Source: Flavobacterium sp. Leaf82
GTDB lineage: Bacteria; Bacteroidota; Bacteroidia; Flavobacteriales; Flavobacteriaceae
Reading direction: 5' to 3'
DNA: 64,000 bases
Assembly: GCF_001422725.1 (NCBI RefSeq)
Contig: NZ_LMMA01000033.1
Span: 62,001-126,000, forward strand
The notes under the pieces are model-generated. The model did not search any database. It was not told the origin of the DNA and saw nothing but the letters and a program-made list of their open reading frames with translations. Position numbers and translations under genes: made by a program. Below, piece after piece: positions 49,257-57,031 of the stretch (within the stretch, counting starts at the first letter, position 1; every line of letters begins with the position of its first letter).

Positions 49257-50686
49257 TATTTCTTAGGCGTTAAATTTAATTTTTCAGCTCTTTTAATAAT
49301 AAAATTATAAGCCGCCTGATATTCATTCGGAATATCACCTTCTAAAATGGCTTCTTTTACCGCTTCTTTCAAAACTCCAATTTCGCGAGAAGGTTTCAAA
49401 TCGAATATTTCCATAATTTCTTCACCGGAAATTGGCGGTTGAAAATTACGAACATGATCGCGCTCCTCAACTTCGACAATTTTCTTGCGGACGATTTCAA
49501 AGTTTTTGTGATATTTCTTGAATTTAGATGGGTTTTTGGTTGTAATATCAGCTTCGCACAACGTCATTAAATCTTCGACATCTTCTCCGGCATCAAAAAC
49601 CAAGCGACGAACTGCGCTATCCGTTACAATATCCTGCGCCAAAACAATTGGACGCGAACTCATAATAACCATTTTTTGCACAAATTTCATTTTGTGATTC
49701 AACGGCATATGAAGGCGTTCGAATATTCTTTTAGCCATTTTTCCGCCTAAAAATTCATGTCCGTGAAAAGTCCAGCCTTGTTTTTTAGTGAAACGTTTTG
49801 TTGGTGCTTTTCCAATATCATGCAGCAAAGCCGACCAACGCAACCAAACATCATCTGTATTTGGGCAAATATTATCTACAACTTCTAACGTATGATAAAA
49901 ATTGTTTTTATGGGTATGACCTTCAATTTCTTCGACCTGATTCAAAGCTGTTAATTCAGGTAAAATAAGATCTAAAAGTCCGGTTTTGTATAAAAGTAAA
50001 AATCCTGTCGAAGGCTTATCAGTCGATAGAATTTTGTTTAATTCATCGACAATTCGTTCACCTGAAATAATTTTAATTCTCTCCGCATTTTTAGTAATTG
50101 CGTCAAGAGAGTTTTTCTCGATTTCGAAATTCAATTGCGTAGCAAAACGAATCGCGCGAAGCATTCTTAACGGATCATCAGAATAAGTAATATCTGGGTT
50201 TAAAGGTGTTTTGATCGTTTTATTCTCTAAATCTGCAAAACCATTAAACGGATCAGAAAGCTCTCCAAATGTTTTTTCGTTCAATGATAAAGCCAAAGCA
50301 TTTATGGTAAAATCACGACGATTTTGATCATCTTCAAGTGTTCCATTTTCAACAATAGGGTTTCTGCTGTCAAAATTATAAGACTCTTTTCTTGCTCCAA
50401 CAAATTCAATATCAGTATCTTCAAAACGCAACATGGCTGTTCCGTAAGTTTTAAAAACCTGTACTTTTGGTTTTTTCGGAAGTAATTCAGAAACTTTCAA
50501 AGCGAGTTCGATCCCGCTACCAACAGCAACAACATCAATGTCTTTTTTAGATCCCCGGTTTAAAAGCAAATCCCGGACAAAACCACCAATAACATAACTG
50601 TCGACGTTTAGTTCCTGAGATGCTTTCGAAATTACTCCGAAGATTTTATGTTGTAAAGCTGTTGTATAGTTTGTTTGTATAGCCAC
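49256..50686 (-). CDS. cca: CCA-adding tRNA nucleotidyltransferase
   Basis: A 476-residue class II nucleotidyltransferase: VIGGFVRDLLLNR and KKDIDVVAVG (DxD), flexible-arm segment RRDFTINALALS, SDDPLRMLRAIRFATQL, then an HD domain with WLRWSALLHDIGKAP and HGHEFLGGKMAKRIF. It adds or repairs the CCA tail of tRNA. No ATG is available: the start used is a GTG at 50684-50686, which lies inside a copy of the GCCACGAATTC repeat. The stop codon overlaps the ATG of the broken membrane gene downstream. Confidence 0.94.
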   Translation of the reverse strand: MAIQTNYTTALQHKIFGVISKASQELNVDSYVIGGFVRDLLLNRGSKKDIDVVAVGSGIELALKVSELLPKKPKVQVFKTYGTAMLRFEDTDIEFVGARKESYNFDSRNPIVENGTLEDDQNRRDFTINALALSLNEKTFGELSDPFNGFADLENKTIKTPLNPDITYSDDPLRMLRAIRFATQLNFEIEKNSLDAITKNAERIKIISGERIVDELNKILSTDKPSTGFLLLYKTGLLDLILPELTALNQVEEIEGHTHKNNFYHTLEVVDNICPNTDDVWLRWSALLHDIGKAPTKRFTKKQGWTFHGHEFLGGKMAKRIFERLHMPLNHKMKFVQKMVIMSSRPIVLAQDIVTDSAVRRLVFDAGEDVEDLMTLCEADITTKNPSKFKKYHKNFEIVRKKIVEVEERDHVRNFQPPISGEEIMEIFDLKPSREIGVLKEAVKEAILEGDIPNEYQAAYNFIIKRAEKLNLTPKK

Positions 50687-50702
50687 GAATTCACTAATTT
50701 TA
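50682..50702. repeat. GCCACGAATTC arm overlapping the cca start codon
   Basis: AGCCACGAATTCACTAATTT; its complementary GTG is the cca initiator. See the related finding. Confidence 0.8.
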
Positions 50703-50839
50703 AATATTACATTTCTTTTCTGGAAGAGAATGAAACGTCTGCAAATTTACAACATAGAAAATGCCTATAATAATGTATTGTTGACTTTTTTGAACAATTT
50801 CACATTTTGTAACGTCAATTTTTATGAATTGAGAAAGAG

Positions 50840-50932
50840 TTGCCACGAATTGCACGAATTTCCACTAATTAATTTTTTTTAGCTACAGATTAATGAATTA
50901 AAAGGATCAAAAAATTAGTGCAATTAGTGACG
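50840..50932. repeat. GCCACGAATT palindrome in the cca-yaaA gap
   Basis: Left arm GCCACGAATTGCACGAATTT and right arm AATTAGTGCAATTAGTGAC pair, with a partial CTACAGATTAATGAATTAAAA stretch between them. Confidence 0.8.
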
Positions 50933-50940
50933 TAAAAAAT

Positions 50941-51210
50941 ATAGCCACAGATTAAAGGATTAAGTTGATTAAAAAAAAATCTGTGGAAATCTTTTAATCT
51001 GTGGCAAAAAAAACTTCGCAACCTCAATAAAAAAATAATTCATGGGAATTAGTGCAATTAGTGGCGAAAAAAATATAGCCACAGATTAAAAGGATTAAAT
51101 GGATTTTAAAAAAAAATCTGTAGAAATCTTTTAATCTGTGGTAAAAAAATCTTCGCAATCTTAATAAAAAAATAATTGGTGGAGATTCGTGCAATTCGTG
51201 GCGGAAAAAA
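50941..51210. repeat. Two tandem copies of a 134-bp composite palindromic unit
   Basis: Unit 1 begins at 50941 and unit 2 at 51075, period 134. Each unit is ATAGCCACAGATTAAA ... AATCTTTTAATCTGTGG, then TTCGCAA-C-T-AATAAAAAAATAATT and a GTGCAATT-GTGGCG arm. Differences at perhaps one position in eight show the duplication is not recent. The whole 608-base gap is repeat; an apparent 65-codon minus-strand frame here (51024-51221) is only translated repeat. Confidence 0.85.
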
Positions 51211-51266
51211 CTATGCAGCAATAAAACAAATCAATTACAATAATATTTTTTTAGAAATTCAATTTG

Positions 51267-51274
51267 TATTTTTG
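51267..51274 (+). promoter_or_regulatory. -7 promoter box of yaaA
   Basis: TATTTTTG matches TAnnTTTG, 20 bp upstream of the ATG. Confidence 0.5.
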
Positions 51275-51294
51275 AGTTCTATAAAAACGCACAC

Positions 51295-52053
51295 ATGAAA
51301 ATTGTTATATCGCCCGCGAAGTCATTAAATTTCGAAAAAGAATTACCAACATCTCAATATACAGAACCTGCTTTTTTGAAAGAAGCGCGTCAGGTTCATA
51401 AAGTTTTAAAAGAAAAAAAGCCTGCTGAATTATCTCAATTAATGTCAATTTCAGATAAATTATCAGATTTAAACTGGAAACGAAATCAAGATTGGAAAAC
51501 ACCTTTTACACCTCAAAATGCACGTCCGGCAATTTATACTTTTGATGGAGATGTTTACACGGGTTTAGATGCTTATACAATTCCGCTTGAAAAGGTAGAA
51601 GTTTTACAAAACAAACTTCGAATTTTATCCGGACTTTACGGCGTTTTAAAACCACTGGATTTAATGCAGGCATACCGTTTAGAAATGGGAACTAAATTGC
51701 CAATTGAGGAATACAAAAATTTACACGAATTCTGGAAACCAACAGTTACTAAAGCACTAAACAAAGAATTAGAAAAAGGTGAGTTGTTTGTGAATTTGGC
51801 GAGTAACGAATATTTTTCGGCAGTAGATGTAAAAGCTTTAAAAGTTCCGGTTATCACTCCGGATTTTAAAGACTACAAAGACGGAAAATTAAAAATCATA
51901 AGTTTCTTCGCGAAAAAGGCGAGAGGTATGATGGTTCGTTATATTATTGATACCAACGCTGAAACTATCGATGACTTAAAAGGTTTTGATTACGAAGGAT
52001 ATCATTTTGACGCTAATCTTTCTGAAGGAAATCATTTAGTATTTACGAGGTAA
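51295..52053 (+). CDS. yaaA: Peroxide stress protein YaaA
   Basis: A 252-residue protein of the YaaA/UPF0246 family: begins MKIVISPAKSLNFEKELPT, with DGDVYTGLDAYT, LSGLYGVLKPLDLMQAYRLEMGTKL, FVNLASNEYFSAVD and the C-terminal ARGMMVRYIIDT. E. coli YaaA lowers free intracellular iron under peroxide stress and binds DNA. Length is normal. Monocistronic. Confidence 0.95.
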   Translation: MKIVISPAKSLNFEKELPTSQYTEPAFLKEARQVHKVLKEKKPAELSQLMSISDKLSDLNWKRNQDWKTPFTPQNARPAIYTFDGDVYTGLDAYTIPLEKVEVLQNKLRILSGLYGVLKPLDLMQAYRLEMGTKLPIEEYKNLHEFWKPTVTKALNKELEKGELFVNLASNEYFSAVDVKALKVPVITPDFKDYKDGKLKIISFFAKKARGMMVRYIIDTNAETIDDLKGFDYEGYHFDANLSEGNHLVFTR

Positions 52054-52059
52054 TTTTTA

Positions 52060-52150
52060 AGGTTCTAAGATTCTGAAATAATAAGTTTTTTAGGAGAGAT
52101 TCGAAGATTCGGATTATATTGTAAGAAGGGATTTTAATCCCTTCAGATTA
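52060..52150. repeat. Short octamer remnant and ATTAT-TTGTA repeat after yaaA
   Basis: GGTTCTAA-GATTCTGA (52060-52075) is a two-unit octamer array 6 bp after the yaaA stop codon; ATTATATTGTAAGAAGGGATTTTAATCCC (52113-52141) matches the repeat at 47755. No gene is seen between 52054 and 52275. Confidence 0.55.
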
Positions 52151-52218
52151 TGCAAATATTTGAGCTGGCTTTCAATCCTTTCAAATTATATAACTGTAAT
52201 CATCATTACACATAAAAA

Positions 52219-52255
52219 TAAAAAAGCCGCACTAAATAAATAGTTCGGCTTTTTC
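52219..52255. terminator. Bidirectional terminator between yaaA and the efflux operon
   Basis: Arms AAAAAGCCG and CGGCTTTTT around a 17-nt loop with A and T runs on both sides. Confidence 0.85.
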
Positions 52256-52275
52256 GTATTATAAATCAATTATTA

Positions 52276-53862
52276 TTAATGCATTGCATCAGCAGGATTA
52301 ATTTTGTTTTTTCCTTTTTTAATGAAAAGAATAATTGGTATACAGAATAAGAACATGATTCCCAGATACATAAAAATATCCATATAAGACATCACTGTAC
52401 TTTGTTTTAAAACGGCGTAATCTATTGCCTGATAGGATTTTTTAAGAGCAACATCGGCACTATAACCTTTTGCTTCAAAAGCTTTTTGCATTCCTATAAT
52501 GCGTTGTTGAACCTGATAATTTGCAGGATCTAAATTCGTTAATAAATTAACTCTGTGTTCCTGACTCAAACGGGTGATAAAAGTGGTAATAATTGCAATA
52601 CCAAATGATCCTCCTAATTGTCTCATCATTCCGGTAAAAGCAGCTCCTTCACCAATATGTTTTCCTTTTAATGTAGAAAGCGAAAGTGTAGTAATAGGCA
52701 CAAAAAGTAATCCTAAACCAATTCCTCTTAAAATCAAAGGCCAATACATATGTTCAACTCCTGTATCCGGTGTCAGACGATTTCTCATCATGAAGGTAAA
52801 GAAGAAGAAAATTAAAAATCCTACTCCAACCATATATCCTTGCGGAACACCTTTCTGAATCATATTACCAACAAATGGCATCATTATGGCGGTTGTAATC
52901 GAACCTGGAATCAATAGTAATCCGGCATCAGTTGCGGTCCATCCTAGAATAGATTGCGTATAAATTGGGATAATCAAAGTCGATCCGTATAAACCGAAAC
53001 CAAGAATGAAACACATTACAGTTCCAATTCTTAAGTTACCATCTTTTAAAACACTTAAATTTACAATTGGATGTTTATAAGTAAGCTCTCTCCATACAAA
53101 TAAAATTAATCCAAGAACAGTAACCACACTTAAGGTTACAATAAGCGAATCGTTAAACCAATCATCTTGTTGTCCGTGTTCCAGAACGAATTGAAGTGAT
53201 CCAATAAAAGCGGCTAATAATATAATTCCCCACCAGTCAACCTGATTTGCTTTTAATTTCTCTCCATATTTTGGACTTCTTACAAAGGTAAGTGCCAAGA
53301 TTGTAGCAATAATTCCTAACGGAATATTGATATAAAATATATAAGGCCAAGAGTAATTATCTACTAAATATCCTCCCAAAGGCGGACCTAAAGTTGGACC
53401 AACAATTACACCCATTCCATAAATAGCTTGCGCCATACCACGTTTTGCCACAGGATAACTTTCGGTAATAATCGTTTGGGCGGTTACAAGAAGGGCACCA
53501 CCACCCATACCTTGTACAAACCTAAAAGCGACCAGTTCCCAAATATTACTGGCGTTACCACACAAAAAGGAGCAGACTGTAAATATTATGATAGAAGCCA
53601 CAAAATAGTTACGTCTTCCAAATTGCTGCGAAAGCCAACTCGTCATCGGAATTACAATAACATTCGCAATTGCGTATGCTGTAATTACCCAAGCCACATC
53701 AGTCAAAGTAGCACCAAGGCTACCTCGCATGTCAGTTAGTGCTACGTTTACAATCGTTGTATCTACAATTTCTAACAGTGCACAAAGTACTGCAGTAATC
53801 GTAATGATTACACGTCTATAACCGTATTCTACTAAATCGTCATCTCCTTGTACTGCTGTCAT
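52276..53862 (-). CDS. DHA2-family MFS drug efflux transporter (EmrB-like)
   Basis: A 528-residue transporter with 14 helices. Motif A-like LSQQFGRRN, RFVQGMGGGALLVTAQTII (motif C: GPTLGPPLGGYLV), and DTTIVNVALTDMRGSLG in helix 1 are DHA2 features. It exports drugs or small organics by proton antiport, through the TolC and adaptor proteins encoded just upstream. It starts 4 bp after the adaptor gene. Confidence 0.94.
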   Translation of the reverse strand: MTAVQGDDDLVEYGYRRVIITITAVLCALLEIVDTTIVNVALTDMRGSLGATLTDVAWVITAYAIANVIVIPMTSWLSQQFGRRNYFVASIIIFTVCSFLCGNASNIWELVAFRFVQGMGGGALLVTAQTIITESYPVAKRGMAQAIYGMGVIVGPTLGPPLGGYLVDNYSWPYIFYINIPLGIIATILALTFVRSPKYGEKLKANQVDWWGIILLAAFIGSLQFVLEHGQQDDWFNDSLIVTLSVVTVLGLILFVWRELTYKHPIVNLSVLKDGNLRIGTVMCFILGFGLYGSTLIIPIYTQSILGWTATDAGLLLIPGSITTAIMMPFVGNMIQKGVPQGYMVGVGFLIFFFFTFMMRNRLTPDTGVEHMYWPLILRGIGLGLLFVPITTLSLSTLKGKHIGEGAAFTGMMRQLGGSFGIAIITTFITRLSQEHRVNLLTNLDPANYQVQQRIIGMQKAFEAKGYSADVALKKSYQAIDYAVLKQSTVMSYMDIFMYLGIMFLFCIPIILFIKKGKNKINPADAMH

Positions 53863-53866
53863 TATT

Positions 53867-54946
53867 TTATTTTAAATGTACGTCTACGTCAACATTCATT
53901 CCTGGTCTAAGTAATTTTACTTTTTCAGGATCGTTTGATTCGTCTAAACTAATTTTTACCGGTAATCTCTGAATTGTTTTTACGAAGTTACCAGTTGCGT
54001 TATCAGGAGGTAATAATGAAAAACGTGATCCTGTAGCAGGAGAGAATGAAGTTAATGTACCTTTGAATTCGTAGTTAGGATAAGCATCAACTTTTAAGCT
54101 TACTTTTTGTCCCACAACCATTTTGTTTAATTGTGTTTCTTTAAAGTTTGCAACAACCCAAGCTTCAGTATTGTTGATGATATAAAATAAAGATTGTCCA
54201 GGTTGAACTAATTGTCCAGGCTGAATATCTACTTTAGAAACCTGACCGTCAATAGCTGCAGTTACAACAGTATAAGTTAAATTTAAATGAGCAACATCTA
54301 ACATTGTTTTTGCTCTTTTGATATTTGCAGAAGCAACTTCAGTTTGTTTGTCAGAAACTTTAGATTTTGACTGAATTACTGATTTTTGGTAAGAACTTGC
54401 TCTTTGTTGTTGCTCTAAAACACGTACTTGATTTTCGGCTTCATCTTTTGCAGATAACGCTTGCTCATATTGTTGTTTTGTAATTGTGTGGGTTTTATAC
54501 AAATTATTGTAACGGTTGTAATCGTTTGTAATTTGTCTCAATCTGATTTTTGCACTTTCGATAGAACCTGTTGCAGATCTCATTTGAGCATCAGAAACCG
54601 AAATACTTGCACTAGCACTTCCAATATCTGCTTTTGCAGCTTCGTATTGACCTTCAGCACCTAATAAAGCAGCATTAGCTTCATCAATCTTTAATTGGTA
54701 ATCTCTTTTATCGATAGTAAATAAAGTATCTCCTTTTTTTACAAAATCATTATCTTTTACATACACTTTGCTAATATATCCAGATACTCTAGGAATAATT
54801 GGATTCATTTTTTTCTCGATTTGAGCATCATCTGTTTCTTCATGAGCCAATGAGTGCATGTATTTGGTTATTCCGTAAGCTCCGCCTACTAAAACCAAAA
54901 CGGTTAGTATAATGATGAATTTAGTATTTGTTTTTTTCTTTTCCAT
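53867..54946 (-). CDS. HlyD/EmrA-type periplasmic adaptor protein
   Basis: A 359-residue protein: one N-terminal membrane anchor (FIIILTVLVLVGGAYGITKYM), biotinyl-lipoyl-like block (EKKMNPIIPRVSGYISKVYVKDNDFVKKGDTLFTID), long coiled coil (about 85-210), second lipoyl half VDGQVSKVDIQPGQLVQPGQSL, and a barrel-like C-terminus. It bridges EmrB and TolC. Starts 12 bp after the TolC gene. Confidence 0.95.
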   Translation of the reverse strand: MEKKKTNTKFIIILTVLVLVGGAYGITKYMHSLAHEETDDAQIEKKMNPIIPRVSGYISKVYVKDNDFVKKGDTLFTIDKRDYQLKIDEANAALLGAEGQYEAAKADIGSASASISVSDAQMRSATGSIESAKIRLRQITNDYNRYNNLYKTHTITKQQYEQALSAKDEAENQVRVLEQQQRASSYQKSVIQSKSKVSDKQTEVASANIKRAKTMLDVAHLNLTYTVVTAAIDGQVSKVDIQPGQLVQPGQSLFYIINNTEAWVVANFKETQLNKMVVGQKVSLKVDAYPNYEFKGTLTSFSPATGSRFSLLPPDNATGNFVKTIQRLPVKISLDESNDPEKVKLLRPGMNVDVDVHLK

Positions 54947-54958
54947 GAGAGCTATCGA

Positions 54959-56278
54959 TTATATTTTAGAAAGATTGAATGATTGTGATAATTGTCCTGA
55001 TACGGATAGTAATTCGTAATATTTTTGAATAATAGTTGCTTTAGACACTGCAGTATTGATTTTAGCGCTTAGTTGTTCAACATCAGCTTCTACCAAATCG
55101 TTTGTATCTGCTAGGCCATTGTCAAATTTATCTTTTACAAGTCTGTAATTTTCAGATGCTTGTTGGAGTGCTTCGTCATAAACTACGCTTTGATTAATAG
55201 CCAAGTCATAATCTTCAATAGATTTTTGAACCTCAACTTTAATACGATCTGTCATTACGGCTTCTGTATTTTTAACTTCCAGAGCTCTGCTTTCAGCTTG
55301 TCTGACGTGAGCACTATTTTTGTAGATTCCGGATATGTCATACGTTAAACCTAATCCAAAGTTCATCGCATATTTTACAGTAATAATGTCTTTAAGATCT
55401 AAAGCAGTATAACCACCAAGTAACGCTAGCGTAGGATAGTATCCTGCTTTTGCCACTTTAATATTTGCTTCTGAAGCTTTTTGTTGAAAACGAATTGCTT
55501 CCAAATCTTTTCTGTTTTCAAGTGCTAACAAATCTGATGTTGGTGCATTACTTGTTTTCAAATTAAAGAAATCACTTTCATTAACCTGAAGTTTTGTGCT
55601 TGGATCCAGTTTAAGTAAAGTAGTAAGATAGAAGTTGATATTATTAAGTTTGTTATTAGCCTCATCAATAGATAACTGCGTTTTTGAAACTAATAATTGT
55701 GATTTTAATAAATCATTTCTTGGAATGATTCCGTTTTTCTCTAATTCAGTAAAATCAGTAACACGCTGTTTAGCGCTTTTTTGATTTTCATTTAAAACAT
55801 CTAATGTTTTTTGAGCCTTATATAAAGCAGTATAATAAGTAATAACTCTTAAAGCAACATCTTCTTTTGTTTTAGCAGCATTAGCATTTTCGGCTTCATA
55901 TAAGTTATCATATGCGTCGATGCTATTCTGAATTTTAAATCCTGCAAAAAGAGGTAAACTTAAATTTGCCATTCCAATCATTGCTCTGTCCGGAGAAGCC
56001 AGAGATCCACTTTCTCCCTGATTTGGCATATCAATCGACGCTTTCGTTAGGCGTTGATATTGTCCTGAAACTTTAATATCAGGATATTGATTATTTCTAA
56101 CCTCCTGGGATTCGTATTTTTTTGTGTTTACCTTAGTAGTGGCAAGAGTAACTTCGTTACTTTTTTCCCAAGCCATTTTTACGGCTTCGTCTAAGGTTAA
56201 ACTTGTTTTTTCTTGTGCTTCTATTGACGAAATTCCAATAAAGAAAATCCCAAAGAGCATTAATTGATTAATTTTCAT
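54959..56278 (-). CDS. TolC-family outer-membrane efflux protein
   Basis: A 439-residue protein from the ATG at 56278; a TTG two codons further upstream would overlap the TetR gene more. Signal peptide (IEAQ, about 20) is followed by paired TolC repeats: SLTLDEAVKMAWEKSNEVTLA, ADTNDLVEADVEQLSAK. It forms the outer-membrane duct. Overlaps the TetR gene by 11 bp, so coupled to it. Confidence 0.93.
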   Translation of the reverse strand: MKINQLMLFGIFFIGISSIEAQEKTSLTLDEAVKMAWEKSNEVTLATTKVNTKKYESQEVRNNQYPDIKVSGQYQRLTKASIDMPNQGESGSLASPDRAMIGMANLSLPLFAGFKIQNSIDAYDNLYEAENANAAKTKEDVALRVITYYTALYKAQKTLDVLNENQKSAKQRVTDFTELEKNGIIPRNDLLKSQLLVSKTQLSIDEANNKLNNINFYLTTLLKLDPSTKLQVNESDFFNLKTSNAPTSDLLALENRKDLEAIRFQQKASEANIKVAKAGYYPTLALLGGYTALDLKDIITVKYAMNFGLGLTYDISGIYKNSAHVRQAESRALEVKNTEAVMTDRIKVEVQKSIEDYDLAINQSVVYDEALQQASENYRLVKDKFDNGLADTNDLVEADVEQLSAKINTAVSKATIIQKYYELLSVSGQLSQSFNLSKI

Positions 56279-56897
56279 AAACAAGTAGAGCTTTTATAGT
56301 TTGTTGAATGTGCTTTGTAAGACTGGTTTTAATATAATCATTGTACAATGCGTCTGTTTTTAGATTCAATAATTCTTCGAAGAAAGGTTTATTCATATGA
56401 AAGTGAAAAAAGGTTCCAATTATAGTTGGTGTAATAAGCGGAATGATAACGTCTTTCCTGAAAACACCTTTTAACTGACCTTGCGTAATAATACTTTCAA
56501 CAGATTTTAAATTTCCTTTTTTTAATTCTGTAAAAGCTGCCATGCTTTTTTCTCTGTTTTTTGAGTTCAGTTCAAAATGTAAAACCCTGAAAATTCCTTT
56601 GTTACAGCTAATTCTATTAATGTAAATTTCGATTAATTTATTGACTTTTTCAATAGGTTCGAGATTTTCCTGTAATAAATTTTCAAGTTGTAATTTTAAA
56701 TCTGATGTTTTGTAGATAATTAAAGCCTCAAGCAACCTTTCTTTAGAACCAAAATAATACGAAACCATTGCAATATTTATTTTTGCATGTTTAGAGATAT
56801 CCCGTATAGATGTACCCTCAAATCCTTTTTCAGAAAATAGCTTTTCAGCAACCTCAAGAATCTGAATTTTTTTATCGTTAAATTCGAAGTTTGACAT
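56268..56897 (-). CDS. TetR-family repressor of the efflux operon
   Basis: A 209-residue regulator using the ATG at 56897; the longer TTG frame at 56921 overlaps the promoter, so is unlikely. The DNA-binding domain is ILEVAEKLFSEKGFEGTSIRDISKHAKINIAMVSYYFGSKERLLEALI (about 10-58); the C-terminus resembles the TetR ligand domain. It is the first gene of tetR-tolC-emrA-emrB and is preceded by tandem palindromes, so likely represses the whole unit. Confidence 0.94.
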   Translation of the reverse strand: MSNFEFNDKKIQILEVAEKLFSEKGFEGTSIRDISKHAKINIAMVSYYFGSKERLLEALIIYKTSDLKLQLENLLQENLEPIEKVNKLIEIYINRISCNKGIFRVLHFELNSKNREKSMAAFTELKKGNLKSVESIITQGQLKGVFRKDVIIPLITPTIIGTFFHFHMNKPFFEELLNLKTDALYNDYIKTSLTKHIQQTIKALLVYEN

Positions 56898-56918
56898 GGT
56901 ATTGTTTCTAATCGGGTA

Positions 56919-56926
56919 CAAAATTA
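56919..56926 (-). promoter_or_regulatory. -7 promoter box of the efflux operon
   Basis: Minus-strand TAATTTTG matches TAnnTTTG, 21 bp upstream of the TetR ATG, and overlaps the first operator. Confidence 0.6.
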
Positions 56927-56956
56927 AACAAGCGTTTAATTTAAACAGTTGTTTAA
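56924..56956. promoter_or_regulatory. Tandem operator palindromes of the efflux operon
   Basis: Two copies of TTAAAC-N4-GTTTAA (56924-56939 and 56941-56956), spaced 17 bp centre to centre, over and just upstream of the -7 box. Typical of TetR-family binding sites. Confidence 0.75.
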
Positions 56957-57031
56957 TTTTATTTTAACATAATTTTAACAGAAAACCATGTAGTTATTTT
57001 GCCTGCTGTTTTTATCTAATTTGTACCGTGA

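Noticed and set aside
50682..51210. CRISPR array in the repeat-rich cca-yaaA gap
   Set aside because: There is no regular repeat-spacer alternation; units are palindromes with a 134-bp period and no cas genes are near.
51024..51221. 65-codon minus-strand open frame in the cca-yaaA gap
   Set aside because: It is entirely made of the tandem GCCACAGATT/GCCACGAATT repeat units; the open frame is a by-product of the repeat sequence.
56898..56921. Longer TTG start for the efflux TetR gene
   Set aside because: It overlaps the -7 box and operator; the ATG at 56897 leaves a normal leader and N-terminus.
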